Assembly (NCBI GenBank): GCA_003158675.1
Contig: PMKN01000057.1
Location: 1 to 54,169 of the forward strand
Reading direction: 5' to 3'
DNA length: 54,169 bases
Origin: Chloroflexota bacterium
GTDB lineage: Bacteria > Chloroflexota > Limnocylindria > Limnocylindrales > CSP1-4
Below the pieces are notes generated by a model. It made no database searches, was not told where the DNA came from, and was given only the letters and a program-made list of their open reading frames with translations. This document shows positions 45,234 to 54,169 of the stretch, in pieces (position 1 is the first letter of the stretch; each line of letters begins with the position of its first letter). The translations under genes were made by a program, and so were the position numbers.

Positions 45234-47756
45234 TCACACTGCCCCGCGCGTCGCCGTCGCCCTTCCAGAGATGGCAGATTCTCCCTCCAAGGGACTCATC
45301 ACAGCATCGACTGCGGCCAGGAGTGTCTCTGGGGAGAATGGCTTGGCCAGCATTGGGTCCTCCTGACGGTCGCTGTCGACGATCTCTTGAGCGTAGCCAG
45401 AGGCGAGGAGGACGCGAAGTTCGGGGTGCGAGATGCGCAGCCGGCGGGCCAGTTCCGGACCGCGCATGCCAGGCATGACCACGTCCGTAAGCAGTAAGTC
45501 GAACGGTTCGGGTCCGGTTTCGGCGGCGATGATGGCCTCGCCCGGGTCGGCTGCCGCCGTGACCTCGAAGCCGGCTCGGACAAGGACGCGATGGGCGATC
45601 TCGAGCAGGACTGGCTCATCTTCGACGAGCAGGATCCGGCCTGCCCGCCGCCCGACGGGACGTGGCGCCTCCTCGCGGACCACGGTCTCGCGCGCGACGC
45701 TCGGGAAGTAGAGGCGGAACGTAGTCCCACGGCCTGGCACCGAATCGACCAGGACCGAGCCGTCGGACTGCTTGATGATGCCGTAGGTCGTAGCCAGCCC
45801 CAGGCCCGTGCCCCGGCCCTGGCCCTTGGTCGTGAAGAACGGTTCGAAGATGTGATCGCGCGTCTCCGCGTCCATGCCCATGCCGGTGTCGGTCACGGTG
45901 ATGACGGCATACTCGCCCGGGATCAGCGTCCGCGGCCGCGAACGCGTCCCAGGCGTGTATTTGTGGTGAGCCGTGGTTATCGTCAGCTGACCCCCAGAAG
46001 GCATCGCATCGCGGCCGTTGAGAGCCAGATTGAGGATGACCTGTTCGAGCTGCGTGCGGTCCGCCTTCAGACATCCGGCCGCCTCGTCGAGGGAGATCTT
46101 GAGTTCGATCTGTTCCCCGATCAGGCGGCGCAGCATCGACTCGATCCCGCCGACTACATCGTTGATGTCCACGACCTGGGGCTGGAGAATCTGCCGCCGG
46201 CTGAAGGCCAGCAGTTGCTGGGTCAGACCCGCGGCGCGCTCGGCAGCGTCGCGAATGCCGACTACATACTGGCTGACATCTGCGCCGGCGGGCTCGTCGA
46301 GAGAGAGGTCGGCGAACCCGATGACGGCGGTCAGGATGTTGTTGAAGTCGTGGGCGATGCCGCCTGCCAGGCGGCCCACGGATTCGAGCTTTCGAGCCTC
46401 GAAGAGCTGGGCCTCGAGGAGTTCGACCTCGCTGGTGTCCTCCATCAGTGCGATTGCGCCCCGGACCTTGCCGAGTTCGTCCCGGATTGGAGCGAAGTGG
46501 GCTCTGACCTTGATGGCGGGGCCGTCTTTGGTCTGGCACGTCAGCTCCTGGATGGCCAGTGACTCGCCCGCGAGGACCCGGGGGATCAACGTCCGGGTCG
46601 AGTCCTGGTTCTCGCTCGGAATGATCGGCAGCTTCTTGCCCAGCGTCTCGTCGACCGCATAGCCGTAGAGTTGCTCCGCGGCGCGGCTCCAGAACAGGAC
46701 GTTGCGTTGCCGGTCTACCACCACGATCGGCAGCGGGGAGGAATCGAGGACGGCGCGCAGCGTCTCGGATGTTTCTCGAAGCGCTCCTTCGAGCGTCAGG
46801 CGTTTCTGCATTTCCGCGTCCTGCTCGCCGATGAGGTCGGCCATCGTGGCGATTACGAGGGCGACCATGGCCACGCCTCCCACGCAGATCGCCGCGAAGT
46901 CGATCCTGCCCGCTATGCCCTGGATCATCAGTACCGTGGGGGCGACCAGGGCGGCCATCATCAGGGCGGCCAGGCGCCGGGGAGTGATGCGGTGCTCTCT
47001 GGCCTCGCTAGGTCGCACGGGCAGGCCGATCGACGGATGAAGGGCGGCGGCGCCCCATAGGGCGTACTGAATCATGTAGACATGCTGGCTGAGCGTCCCC
47101 AGGTGCGAGATCACCGGGCCGGTAGAGAGTCCATCGCCGACCAGGAGCGCCACGGCGCTGGCGCCGAACAACCGGAATGCGGGAGTGCACGAAGCGGGGT
47201 CGAGGACCAGGCACGCGAGCGTGCTGGCGAGGGCTACTTCGGCCGCGAGGTAGGTCACGGACATGGCTTGACCGAGCCATCCCCCGTCGGGCGAGCCGAA
47301 TATCCGGTCTGCGAAGGTGGCCCACGCCACCAGCGCGAGGCCGACGGTTACAAGGCCGACGTCCAGCAGCACTCCGGAGCCCGGTCCGTGCGGCCGTCGA
47401 AGCACGAGCCATGCGAAGCCGAGGATGGCGATGGACAGTGCGGCAAGGTAGAGCAGATCCGTTGGAACCGGCCCAGTCTCAACGGCCGAGTTGTCGAACG
47501 ACCGACTCAGCACCTGGGAGACGGCGAAGCATAGCTGGCCCCCGGCAAGCATCAGCCACGGCGCTTTCGGCCGTGGCCCGTGAACCCAGATGCCGACAAC
47601 GACGGCCGCCGCCGAGGCGGCCGACAAGATCACCCCGATCGGCGCCTGCCATGGCCCCACCGCTGTCGAGGCGAGGAGGAGTGCCGCGGCGGCCAGGAGG
47701 TAGATGGCCCACAGCCAATTACCGATTGCCGTTGGGATTCCCGGCCGTCTGATCAC
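45234..47756 (-). CDS. Hybrid sensor histidine kinase (membrane, PAS, kinase, receiver)
   Basis: An 840-residue protein. The N-terminal 310 residues hold about nine hydrophobic segments, an integral sensor module of MASE-like appearance. A PAS domain (about 330-440, VLDSSPLPIVVVDRQRNVLF) follows, then HisKA with H469 in GGIAHDFNNILTAVIG, the ATPase (NLALNGRDAMPSGG, DTGMGMD, GQGRGTGLGLATTYGII), and a C-terminal receiver with D758 in LLLTDVVMPG and LAKPFSPE. It would pass phosphate to its own receiver; the final output partner is not adjacent. Confidence 0.92.
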   Translation of the reverse strand: MIRRPGIPTAIGNWLWAIYLLAAAALLLASTAVGPWQAPIGVILSAASAAAVVVGIWVHGPRPKAPWLMLAGGQLCFAVSQVLSRSFDNSAVETGPVPTDLLYLAALSIAILGFAWLVLRRPHGPGSGVLLDVGLVTVGLALVAWATFADRIFGSPDGGWLGQAMSVTYLAAEVALASTLACLVLDPASCTPAFRLFGASAVALLVGDGLSTGPVISHLGTLSQHVYMIQYALWGAAALHPSIGLPVRPSEAREHRITPRRLAALMMAALVAPTVLMIQGIAGRIDFAAICVGGVAMVALVIATMADLIGEQDAEMQKRLTLEGALRETSETLRAVLDSSPLPIVVVDRQRNVLFWSRAAEQLYGYAVDETLGKKLPIIPSENQDSTRTLIPRVLAGESLAIQELTCQTKDGPAIKVRAHFAPIRDELGKVRGAIALMEDTSEVELLEAQLFEARKLESVGRLAGGIAHDFNNILTAVIGFADLSLDEPAGADVSQYVVGIRDAAERAAGLTQQLLAFSRRQILQPQVVDINDVVGGIESMLRRLIGEQIELKISLDEAAGCLKADRTQLEQVILNLALNGRDAMPSGGQLTITTAHHKYTPGTRSRPRTLIPGEYAVITVTDTGMGMDAETRDHIFEPFFTTKGQGRGTGLGLATTYGIIKQSDGSVLVDSVPGRGTTFRLYFPSVARETVVREEAPRPVGRRAGRILLVEDEPVLLEIAHRVLVRAGFEVTAAADPGEAIIAAETGPEPFDLLLTDVVMPGMRGPELARRLRISHPELRVLLASGYAQEIVDSDRQEDPMLAKPFSPETLLAAVDAVMSPLEGESAISGRATATRGAV

Positions 47757-47847
47757 TTCGTCAGGATCGGGTCCGCGAGCCGATTCGCGAATAGCCCAAG
47801 CGTCCTATCGGGACCGGATGAACCCTTCTTTCGCTCGGAAAAGCGGC

Positions 47848-48471
47848 TCAGTACCAGCCGTGGTCTCTCCAGAAGGACCAGGCCGCGCACCCGGATCCGT
47901 ATTGGCTGTTCACATACCAGATGCCCCACTTCACCTGGGTGATCGGACTGGTGCGCCACTTCGATCCGAACGCAGCCATCTTGGAGCCGGGGAAGGCCTG
48001 GGGAATGCCGTAAGCTCCGCCGACGTCGCCCGCCCGCGGGTTCCATTTTGACTCTTGGCTCCAGATCGCGTTGACGCAGTTGTATTGCTTGACGCCGATC
48101 CTGAGTTTCACGTACGTTCGAGCGCCGGCCACGGTGTCAGGGATGGGCTTCGGCTTCGGTTTGGCTGTAGGTGCGGGGCTGGGGGAAGGCGTAGGAATGG
48201 GGGAGGCCGTAGGCGTGGGCGAGTCAGTTGGCGTGGGAGTGGGGGAGGCTGTCGGCGTGGGCGAGTCAGTTGGCGTGGGAGTGGCCACCTCCGGGGTCCG
48301 CCACATCTCGCCGAGCAGCGCCATGGGGTCCTGAGCGTCGGAGGCCGGCCCGGAGTCCACCGCGGACGGCGGCTCCGCCAGAACCGTCGGCATGACCGTC
48401 ACGGCAGCTCCGGCCAGCAGCACGACCGCCGCAATCGCGATCGGTCCCGCCGAACGGATGGTGAGTCTCAA
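47848..48471 (-). CDS. Secreted lytic transglycosylase-like protein with Pro/Thr linker
   Basis: About 207 residues. I favour a TTG start at 48471, behind AGGAGG (tight 3-base spacing) and just before a proper signal sequence (IRSAGPIAIAAVVLLAGAAV); a GTG at 48612 would add 47 unlikely residues. A Pro/Thr/Ser linker (TPTPTDSPTPTAS repeats) leads to the C-terminal domain: CVNAIWSQESKWNPRAGDVG, GAYGIPQAFPGSKMA, and ITQVKWGIWYVNSQYGSGCA. This is the actinobacterial-style SLT/aggregation-factor-like lytic transglycosylase, with the catalytic Glu in SQESKW, cutting peptidoglycan outside the cell. Confidence 0.83.
   Translation of the reverse strand: MRLTIRSAGPIAIAAVVLLAGAAVTVMPTVLAEPPSAVDSGPASDAQDPMALLGEMWRTPEVATPTPTDSPTPTASPTPTPTDSPTPTASPIPTPSPSPAPTAKPKPKPIPDTVAGARTYVKLRIGVKQYNCVNAIWSQESKWNPRAGDVGGAYGIPQAFPGSKMAAFGSKWRTSPITQVKWGIWYVNSQYGSGCAAWSFWRDHGWY
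48212..48284 (-). repeat. 42-base tandem repeat coding the Pro/Thr linker
   Basis: The 42-base unit starting GGCGTGGGCGAGTCAGTTGG at 48212 recurs at 48254 for 31 bases. On the minus strand it encodes a 14-residue Pro/Thr/Asp/Ser unit. Likely variable in length between strains. Confidence 0.75.
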
Positions 48472-48658
48472 GGGCCTCCTCTGGATACGTGGCGCGTCGT
48501 TTCCGGACAGACGGTCCGCTGGACTGGAGGACGAAACGACGGTGCATCTCGGAGAGGGAGAAGCGGTCGGGCGATGGCGGCCGGCAGGATACCACGCCAG
48601 CTTTGACCGCACCAGCCGCAGGCTTGCGCCAGGCGCCTCGCCCGGGCGAACGTGGGGT

Positions 48659-48687
48659 TTGACGTCACTGCGGCTAATCCCGATAAT
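48659..48687 (+). promoter_or_regulatory. Sigma-70-like promoter of the suf operon
   Basis: TTGACG (48659-48664, 5 of 6), a 17-base spacer, and GATAAT (48682-48687, 5 of 6). Expected start of transcription near 48694, leaving a leader of about 77 bases before sufB. One of the best promoters in the window. Confidence 0.75.
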
Positions 48688-48702
48688 GGTGGTCGGAATT
48701 AG
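48674..48702. promoter_or_regulatory. Inverted repeat over the suf promoter, probable operator
   Basis: CTAATCCCGA (48674-48683) and TCGGAATTAG (48693-48702) are 10-base arms with one mismatch and a 9-base spacer. The repeat covers the -10 and transcription start, so a bound dimer would block transcription. Suf operons are commonly repressed by Rrf2-type (IscR-like) or SufR iron-sulphur proteins; the repressor gene is not next to it. Confidence 0.6.
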
Positions 48703-48770
48703 ATCATCACCCTACGGCGGCGGTCCGGCGTCCCCCTCCGCTCGGACCGCCGACCCGTTCAAGGAGCGCA

Positions 48771-50171
48771 ATGGCGACCAGCCGAGAACTCGTCTCAAGT
48801 GAGTACAAGTTCGGTTTTCACGACGAGGTCGACTACCTCGAAGAGACCAAGGCCGGGCTGACCCGCGAGACCGTCGAAGCGATAAGCCGCTTCAAGCGCG
48901 AGCCGCAGTGGATGCTGGACTTCCGCCTTCGCGCCTACGAACACTTCCTCGCGCGGCCGATGCCCATGTGGGGCGGCGATCTGATGCAGATCGACCTGAA
49001 CAAGATCGTCTACTACCGCAAGCCGTCCGAGGGCGAGGAAAAGTCCTGGGACGACGTTCCAGACAAGATCAAGAAGACTTTCGAACGCCTGGGCATCCCG
49101 GAGGCCGAGCGCAAGTTCCTGGCGGGCGTCGGCGCGCAGTATGACTCCGAGGTCGTCTACCACAGCGTCAGGGAAGAGCTGTCGAAGATCGGCGTCGTCT
49201 TCATGGGCACCGACCAGGGGCTCAAGGAATATCCGGAGCTCTTCCGGAAGTACTTCGCCACGGTCGTCCCGCCCGAGGACAACAAGTTCGCGGCACTGAA
49301 CAGCGCTGTGTGGTCCGGCGGGTCGTTCGTATACGTCCCCAAGGGCGTCGAGGTGCCGCTGCCGCTGCAGGCGTACTTCCGCATCAACGCCGAGAACACG
49401 GGCCAGTTCGAACGGACGCTGATCATCGTCGACGAGGGCGCCAAGGTCCACTACATCGAGGGTTGCACTGCGCCCATCTACACCACCGACGCCCTGCATG
49501 CCGCGGTCGTCGAGGTCATCGCGCTGCCGGGCTCGAAGGTTCGCTACACCACGATCCAGAACTGGTCGAACGACGTCTACAACCTTGTCACGAAGCGCGC
49601 CCATGCCCACGCCCACTCCACGGTGGAGTGGATCGACGCGAATACGGGCTCCCGCCTGACGATGAAGTATCCGAGCATCTACCTGCGTGGCGAGGGCGCC
49701 ACCGCCGAGGTCATCTCGGTGGCGGTGGCGGGCAAGGGACAGCACCAGGACACCGGTGCCAAGGCGATCCATCTCGCCCCGAACACGCGCAGCCGCATCA
49801 TCAGCAAGTCCATTTCGAAGGATGGCGGCCGAACCACCTACCGCGGCCAGCTCAAGGTGGTGCCGGGCGCGACCGGCGTGGTGGCCAGTGTCCGCTGCGA
49901 CGCTCTGTTGCTCGACGAGGGCAGCCGCTCGGACACGTATCCCTACATCGACATCCAAGAAGACGACACGACCATGACTCACGAGGCCACCGTCGGCAAG
50001 ATCAGCCAGGACCAGGTCTTCTACCTGATGAGCCGCGGCCTGACCGAGAACGAAGCCACGAACCTGGTGGTCCAGGGCTTCCTGGAGGTCTTCACCAAAG
50101 AGCTGCCGATGGAGTACGCCATCGAGTTCAACCGCCTTGTCAAGCTCGAGATGGAGGGTTCGCTCGGATGA
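48771..50171 (+). CDS. sufB: Fe-S cluster assembly protein SufB
   Basis: A 466-residue SufB, the main scaffold subunit of the SufBCD complex. N-terminal [20 protein letters not shown], then [40 protein letters not shown], the beta-helix core, and the C-terminal family block [20 protein letters not shown] with [11 protein letters not shown]. Complete. Stop overlaps sufD by four bases (ATGA). Confidence 0.96.
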   Translation: MATSRELVSSEYKFGFHDEVDYLEETKAGLTRETVEAISRFKREPQWMLDFRLRAYEHFLARPMPMWGGDLMQIDLNKIVYYRKPSEGEEKSWDDVPDKIKKTFERLGIPEAERKFLAGVGAQYDSEVVYHSVREELSKIGVVFMGTDQGLKEYPELFRKYFATVVPPEDNKFAALNSAVWSGGSFVYVPKGVEVPLPLQAYFRINAENTGQFERTLIIVDEGAKVHYIEGCTAPIYTTDALHAAVVEVIALPGSKVRYTTIQNWSNDVYNLVTKRAHAHAHSTVEWIDANTGSRLTMKYPSIYLRGEGATAEVISVAVAGKGQHQDTGAKAIHLAPNTRSRIISKSISKDGGRTTYRGQLKVVPGATGVVASVRCDALLLDEGSRSDTYPYIDIQEDDTTMTHEATVGKISQDQVFYLMSRGLTENEATNLVVQGFLEVFTKELPMEYAIEFNRLVKLEMEGSLG

Positions 50172-51553
50172 CGGCCGCCGCCGCTCCCAAGCCTGCGGTC
50201 GCCCGCCAGGCTCCATCCGACCTGACTCTCACGTTCGCCGACGGACCGACCGTTCGCGCAGTGGCCGCCGCCGCAGCGGACCCGGAATGGCTGCTGGCAG
50301 ATCGACTCGCCGCCCTGGCTGGTTTCGAGGCGCTGCCGATCGAGACGAACCCGCTCTACACCTCGTACGTGGACCTCCGCAACGCGCGACTGTCCGCGGT
50401 GCGGCCTCTTCCGCCCAGCGCGAGGCAAGCTGCGGCCGGCAAGGCGCCGCTGCCCGAGGGAGCGGCCGCATATGCGGAGATGACAGAGAACCGCGTGACG
50501 GCGCTCGTGCTCTCGCCCGAGGCCCGCGACGCCGGAGTGATCCTCGAGACGCTCGCAAGCCTCCAGGCCCGCGATCCCGAGCTGATGCGCCGCCTCCTGG
50601 AGGGTGGCTGCGCGTTGCCCGAGCACGACAAGCTCGCCCAGATGACTCGCGCCTTGTGGTCGGATGGCCTCCTGCTCTCGGTCCCGGACGGCGTTCGCCT
50701 CGAGCAACCGATCGTCCTGCGCTGGGCTCAGGGCGCCCCGAACAGCGCGCTCATCTCGAGGACCATCATCTCGGTCGGCTCCGACGCCGAAGTTGCGGTC
50801 GTCGAGGAGCAGGTGGCTTCGGCCGCTGTCGCGGGCGAGGCCCAATCGTTCTTCGCCGGCACGACCGAGGTCCAGCTGGGCGCCGGTTCGACGCTTTCGT
50901 TCGCCGGCCTCCAGGACTTCTCGGCTAACCAGGTAGCCTTCCAGCACCGTTCGGCGGTTCTGGCCCAGGGGGCGACCGTTCGCTGGGCGCTGGCGCAACT
51001 CGGCTGCCGGGTAATAAGGAGCCGCATCGACAACACCCTCGACGGGAACGGCTCCTCGGTCGAACAGGCGGAGATCGTCTTCGGCTCGGCGGACCAGCTG
51101 TTCGATCTGACTTCTTACACACGGCACGTCGGCCGCGACACCACCGGCAACCTGCTTTCGAAGGGTGCTTTGTCCGACCGTTCCCGGGCCTACATGAAAG
51201 GCCTCGCCACGATCGATCTTTCGGCCCACGGCACGGACAGTTACTTGGGCGAGTTCGCGATGCTGCTATCCAAGCAGGCTCGCTCGGTGGCGATTCCCAG
51301 TCTCGAGATCGACCAGCCTGATTGCCGCCGCGTCGCGCATGCCAGCTCTGTCGGCCCGATCGACGAGTCGCTGCTCTTCTACCTCGAGAGCCGCGGCCTG
51401 GATCCGGACGAGGCTCGCAAGTTCATCGTCCTTGGCTATCTCGAGCCGGTCGTGGCGAGAGTGCCCCTGGCCGCCGCTCAGGACCGCCTGCGCGATTTGC
51501 TCGAGGCGAAATGGGCGGCCTCCGCCACGTCACTCCCCGCAGCCGTGGCCTGA
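50168..51553 (+). CDS. sufD: Fe-S cluster assembly protein SufD
   Basis: A 461-residue SufD. I start at the ATG overlapping the sufB stop; a frame open upstream inside sufB is not coding. The C-terminal beta-helix with [40 protein letters not shown] and [20 protein letters not shown], then [18 protein letters not shown], is typical. It pairs with SufB and normally with the ATPase SufC, whose gene is not in the window. Confidence 0.94.
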   Translation: MTAAAAPKPAVARQAPSDLTLTFADGPTVRAVAAAAADPEWLLADRLAALAGFEALPIETNPLYTSYVDLRNARLSAVRPLPPSARQAAAGKAPLPEGAAAYAEMTENRVTALVLSPEARDAGVILETLASLQARDPELMRRLLEGGCALPEHDKLAQMTRALWSDGLLLSVPDGVRLEQPIVLRWAQGAPNSALISRTIISVGSDAEVAVVEEQVASAAVAGEAQSFFAGTTEVQLGAGSTLSFAGLQDFSANQVAFQHRSAVLAQGATVRWALAQLGCRVIRSRIDNTLDGNGSSVEQAEIVFGSADQLFDLTSYTRHVGRDTTGNLLSKGALSDRSRAYMKGLATIDLSAHGTDSYLGEFAMLLSKQARSVAIPSLEIDQPDCRRVAHASSVGPIDESLLFYLESRGLDPDEARKFIVLGYLEPVVARVPLAAAQDRLRDLLEAKWAASATSLPAAVA

Positions 51554-51561
51554 GGCCACCG

Positions 51562-51915
51562 ATGACCGCCGCTGCCTCGGGCCTTCGCCGGGTCGACCTG
51601 TGCGGCCTCGAAGAGGTCCCGGCCGGCACCATGAAGCTGTGCGAGGTCGGCGACGACCTCGTGCTCGTGGTCAATCTGAACGGCCAGCTCCACGCCACCC
51701 AGGGCGTCTGCAGCCACGAGTATTTCGAGCTGGACAAGGGCTTCCTGACCGGCGAATCGATCACTTGCGCGCTGCATCTCTCGCGCTTCTCTCTGGCGGA
51801 CGGCGAGCCGCTCGACCCGCCCGCCGAACTCCCGCTGGTGGTCTACCCGGTGATCGTCGAAGGCGGCCGCGTTCTCATCGAAGTCCCCCCGGGGTCGCTC
51901 GAGGTGAGCCGCTAA
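51562..51915 (+). CDS. Rieske-type [2Fe-2S] ferredoxin
   Basis: A 117-residue protein with a single Rieske domain. Cluster ligands are C50-x-H52 in GVCSHEYF and C69-x2-H72 in TCALHLSRF. No signal or membrane helix, so a soluble cytoplasmic electron carrier of the kind found in suf operons of Actinobacteria. It starts 8 bases after sufD. Its role in cluster assembly is not established. Confidence 0.92.
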   Translation: MTAAASGLRRVDLCGLEEVPAGTMKLCEVGDDLVLVVNLNGQLHATQGVCSHEYFELDKGFLTGESITCALHLSRFSLADGEPLDPPAELPLVVYPVIVEGGRVLIEVPPGSLEVSR

Positions 51916-51923
51916 CGGGAGTC

Positions 51924-52916
51924 TCAGCGGGGGAGCAGTACGCCCAGCCCGAGCTGCTCGGCTCGCTTCAGAATCGCCGAGGCGAACACCACGTCGGCGA
52001 GACCCACTCCGAGATGCGAGACGAGGACTCGACCGGAGGGCCGCGCCATGCCCGCACGAAGGGCCTCGCCGAGCGTCGCGTCCGGGTCGGGGTAGCCGGC
52101 AAAGCCTTCGTCGGCGCGCGTGGCCAGGAACTGGTCGCGCTCATCAACCACGAAGAGGGCCTCTCGGGCGAGCGCGGCCGGGGCCTGCATGTCGTAGTCG
52201 ACGGCGACGAAGAGCGTCTCCGGTCCAAGCCAGGTCGGGTCCAGCGTCTGGTGCGTGGGTCCGAAGGAAACTACGGAGACCACCACATCGGCGTCTGCGA
52301 CAGCCTGCCGCACCTCCGCCACAACCTCCGCGGAGGCGACGCCCTCGACGGACCCGCCCCATTCCGCGAGCGCCCGAGCGCGGTCCGCGTCCAGGTCCGT
52401 GACCCGGATGGAGCAGCCGGGCAGCAGGTGACCGATGACCGGCAGGTGGCTGCGCGCCTGTGCCCCTGCGCCAAGGAGCGCGACCGCCGCGGCCCGCCCC
52501 GCGAATTGCGGCGCAAAGAGCCGCATGGCGGCTCCGCTCACCCCGGCCGTGCGCTGGGTGGTGATCGTGCCCGCATCCATGATCGCGACCGGTAACCCGT
52601 AGCGGGCGTCGTTGAGGATTACCTGGGCGTGGTACGTGGGCAGGCCGATGGCCGGGTTGTCGGGGAAGCCGACGATCCACTTCACGCCGATCAGGTCGGC
52701 GCTACCGTCCTGGCGGTCGCCCCGGAGAAGGGCAGGCATGGCGTGACCGAGCGATCCCGGCTGACGCGGATTGACGCCGATCTTGGCCGGCAGCTGCGCG
52801 CCTTCGCCGAGCGCCCGCAAAGTCAACTCGGCCAGTGCCAGCCGCTCCCCAAGCGGCGGCATGGCGGCCACCACGTCAGCCGCGGGCAGGTAACGAAGGG
52901 GAGGCGTATCCGTCAT
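51924..52916 (-). CDS. Ornithine cyclodeaminase/mu-crystallin family protein
   Basis: A 330-residue NAD(P)-binding protein. GVKWIVGFPDNPAIGLPTYH and ILNDARYGLPVAIMDAGTIT belong to the OCD dimer domain; ALLGAGAQARSHLPVIGHLL is the dinucleotide site; TQRTAGVSGAAMRLFA is also conserved. Members include ornithine cyclodeaminase, alanine dehydrogenase and ketimine reductases. It could link to the P5C-type dehydrogenase at 12038 in ornithine/proline metabolism, but substrate cannot be read from the sequence. Convergent with the Rieske gene, 8 bases apart. Confidence 0.88.
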   Translation of the reverse strand: MTDTPPLRYLPAADVVAAMPPLGERLALAELTLRALGEGAQLPAKIGVNPRQPGSLGHAMPALLRGDRQDGSADLIGVKWIVGFPDNPAIGLPTYHAQVILNDARYGLPVAIMDAGTITTQRTAGVSGAAMRLFAPQFAGRAAAVALLGAGAQARSHLPVIGHLLPGCSIRVTDLDADRARALAEWGGSVEGVASAEVVAEVRQAVADADVVVSVVSFGPTHQTLDPTWLGPETLFVAVDYDMQAPAALAREALFVVDERDQFLATRADEGFAGYPDPDATLGEALRAGMARPSGRVLVSHLGVGLADVVFASAILKRAEQLGLGVLLPR

Positions 52917-53054
52917 TTCGGCAGTCTAGCGGTTACGATGGCAGCGGCGGCGGACGCCCGATTGGCTCTGCCGCCGTGCGGTCAGGTTGGCGAAGATCGT
53001 CGTGTTGGTGGTCGTGAGCGGCGCCCATTCGCACGATATGTCTGGAGGATTCAG

Positions 53055-53444
53055 ATGCAGGCACTGCGTGGCCTTGGATCTGCCCTGATCGTCTGCGTCG
53101 TGCTGTGCGTCTTCCTGGTCGTGACCATGGGCGCGCCCTGGACCATCGCCCTGGTGGCGAGTGGAGTTCTGGGCCTGGCAATCCTGGCCGTGGTCGGTAC
53201 GCGAACCGGCGAGAAGGAACTGACGGCCGATGCTGCCTGGAGAGCCGCCGCGCCCGACCTTCCGCCCGCCGCAGACCGGCGCGAGCTGGAGGCAGCCCAG
53301 GCGCCAATGCCTGGCGCGCAACCGATCGGCCCCAGCTCTTCAGGCACACTTCGTCGGCGTCGAGGAGGCCTCCCGAGTCGCCCTCCGGCAGCGCTTCCGG
53401 GCGCGGAGGAGGCCGATGCTGTCGAATCTTCAGGGATAGGCTAG
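53055..53444 (+). CDS. Small membrane protein of unknown function
   Basis: A 129-residue protein with two adjacent membrane helices (SALIVCVVLCVFLVV, about 9-25, and TIALVASGVLGLAILAVVG, about 29-47) and an 80-residue Pro/Ala/Arg-rich cytoplasmic-looking tail. Start ATG 53055 behind GGAGG at 7-base spacing; an upstream open frame is the antisense of the OCD gene. No family recognised. Confidence 0.65.
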   Translation: MQALRGLGSALIVCVVLCVFLVVTMGAPWTIALVASGVLGLAILAVVGTRTGEKELTADAAWRAAAPDLPPAADRRELEAAQAPMPGAQPIGPSSSGTLRRRRGGLPSRPPAALPGAEEADAVESSGIG

Positions 53445-53564
53445 GCTGATCCGGCATCGCGACCGATCGCGACCATCGACGAGACCGCCTCGCCGACGAT
53501 CCGTTGGGCAGCGGACGACGGCATCCGCGGAGACAGGTCAGCACGCCTGGGGGCAAGACGAAGC

Positions 53565-54077
53565 ATGGGCTCAATCGAAAGGATCGACGAGACGGACGCT
53601 CGGATCCTCGACCTACTCCAGAGAGATGGACGCGAGTCCTACGCAGAGGTGGGGCAGTCCGTCGGCATGAGCGGCCCTTCGGCCCACGAACGTGTGAAGA
53701 AGCTGGAGGCGCGCGGCGTCATCCGCGGCTACGCGGCCCAGGTCGATCCGACACTCCTTGGGTATGGCGTCCTGGCCTTCGTCTTCATCAAGCAGGTGCC
53801 CGGCACCATCGGCACCGACCTGACGGGCAACTTCGACGACATCGACGAAATCGAGGAGTGCCACCACCTCGCCGGCGAGGCGGACTATCTCCTGAAGGTT
53901 CGAGCCACCGACACGCGACATCTAGAGCGGGTTCTGCACAGAATCCAGATCATGCCGCACGTGTTCACGACCCAAACCCAGATCGTCTTCTCGAGCGCCT
54001 TCGAGCGCCGCCCACTTCGCCCGGGCCGTGATCCGGATCACGCGTCGACCGGCAATTCCGGCAACTCGGGCTCGTGA
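53565..54077 (+). CDS. Lrp/AsnC family transcriptional regulator
   Basis: A 170-residue regulator. N-terminal HTH: IDETDARILDLLQRDGRESY, AEVGQSVGMSGPSAHERVKK and LEARGVIRGYAAQVDP. The C-terminal RAM ligand-binding domain has AFVFIKQVPGT, VEECHHLAGEADYLLKVRA-like IEECHHLAGEADYLLKVRA and a TQTQIVFSS strand. Lrp proteins respond to amino acids and often control neighbouring catabolic genes; here the closest candidates are the OCD-family gene or genes beyond the right edge. A 20-residue Pro/Ser/Gly tail is extra. Confidence 0.93.
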   Translation: MGSIERIDETDARILDLLQRDGRESYAEVGQSVGMSGPSAHERVKKLEARGVIRGYAAQVDPTLLGYGVLAFVFIKQVPGTIGTDLTGNFDDIDEIEECHHLAGEADYLLKVRATDTRHLERVLHRIQIMPHVFTTQTQIVFSSAFERRPLRPGRDPDHASTGNSGNSGS

Positions 54078-54114
54078 CCGCGGATCCCCTTCCGGCCGAC
54101 AACGCGATCGGGTG

Positions 54115-54169
54115 ATGGCCGGCGACGAGTCACCGCGCAGCCGAGGCGGCAATCCCGTGCCCGAGCCGC
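54115..54169 (+). CDS. Possible start of the next gene (truncated by window)
   Basis: ATG at 54115 opens a frame (MAGDESPRSRGGNPVPEP) without a stop up to the window end. There is no good ribosome site and only 18 codons are visible, so this may be intergenic. Confidence 0.2.
   Translation, partial: MAGDESPRSRGGNPVPEP

Noticed and set aside
48212-48284. Tandem repeat considered as a CRISPR-like or mobile repeat
   Set aside because: It is inside the transglycosylase gene and encodes a Pro/Thr linker, with fewer than two full copies and no spacers.

Overview
The window is a high-GC, gene-dense bacterial chromosome segment. It has about 46 protein genes, no tRNA or rRNA gene that I can see, no CRISPR array and no recognisable transposase. 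Many neighbouring genes overlap by four bases (ATGA/GTGA), so translational coupling is common. The gene set includes a NarL-type kinase/regulator pair resembling DevS/DevR, FabI, YCF48-like lipoprotein, SufB-SufD-Rieske, pyruvate:ferredoxin oxidoreductase (PFOR) and [NiFe]-hydrogenase maturation genes. Together with the base composition this suggests a Chloroflexota-type (possibly Limnocylindria-like) or actinobacterial-like organism that can switch between oxygen respiration and low-oxygen metabolism. The taxonomic guess is inference.

Layout. 1-5.1 kb: an HDOD gene running off the left edge, a four-gene ABC-2 transporter operon and VanZ. 5.1-8.0 kb: FabI, a YCF48-repeat lipoprotein, and a 748-base non-coding stretch with direct and inverted repeats. 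8.0-17.1 kb: acyl-CoA dehydrogenase with EtfA/EtfB, then P5C-type aldehyde dehydrogenase, a class III aminotransferase and a two-subunit CoA-transferase. 17.1-26.5 kb: universal stress protein, DevS/DevR-like two-component pair, a 4-hydroxybutyrate/acetate CoA-transferase, and a split PFOR whose first chain carries an N-terminal response-regulator receiver domain, with a CBS-domain gene between the two chains. 26.5-33.4 kb: an AmrS-like radical SAM gene and hypA-F-C-D-E (no hypB). 33.6-39.6 kb: rhodanese, two methyltransferases, a second aminotransferase, and a histidine kinase coupled to an HD-GYP regulator. 39.6-48.5 kb (minus strand): lipoprotein, membrane protein, OsmC, YcaQ-like glycosylase, GlgX, hybrid kinase and lytic transglycosylase. 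48.6-54.2 kb: sufB-sufD-Rieske, ornithine cyclodeaminase family protein, small membrane protein and an Lrp regulator.

How they may work together. The central part looks like an energy-metabolism block for low oxygen: amino-acid and acyl-CoA breakdown feed acyl-CoA and acetyl-CoA, PFOR makes or uses reduced ferredoxin, and hydrogenase maturation implies H2 metabolism encoded elsewhere. A DevS/DevR-like sensor pair sits beside it. The most unusual item is the receiver-PFOR fusion followed by a co-translated CBS gene, which suggests that PFOR is itself under direct signal and nucleotide control. GGG-N8-CCC boxes upstream of usp/devS, the PFOR operon and hypA are weak candidates for a shared regulator site.
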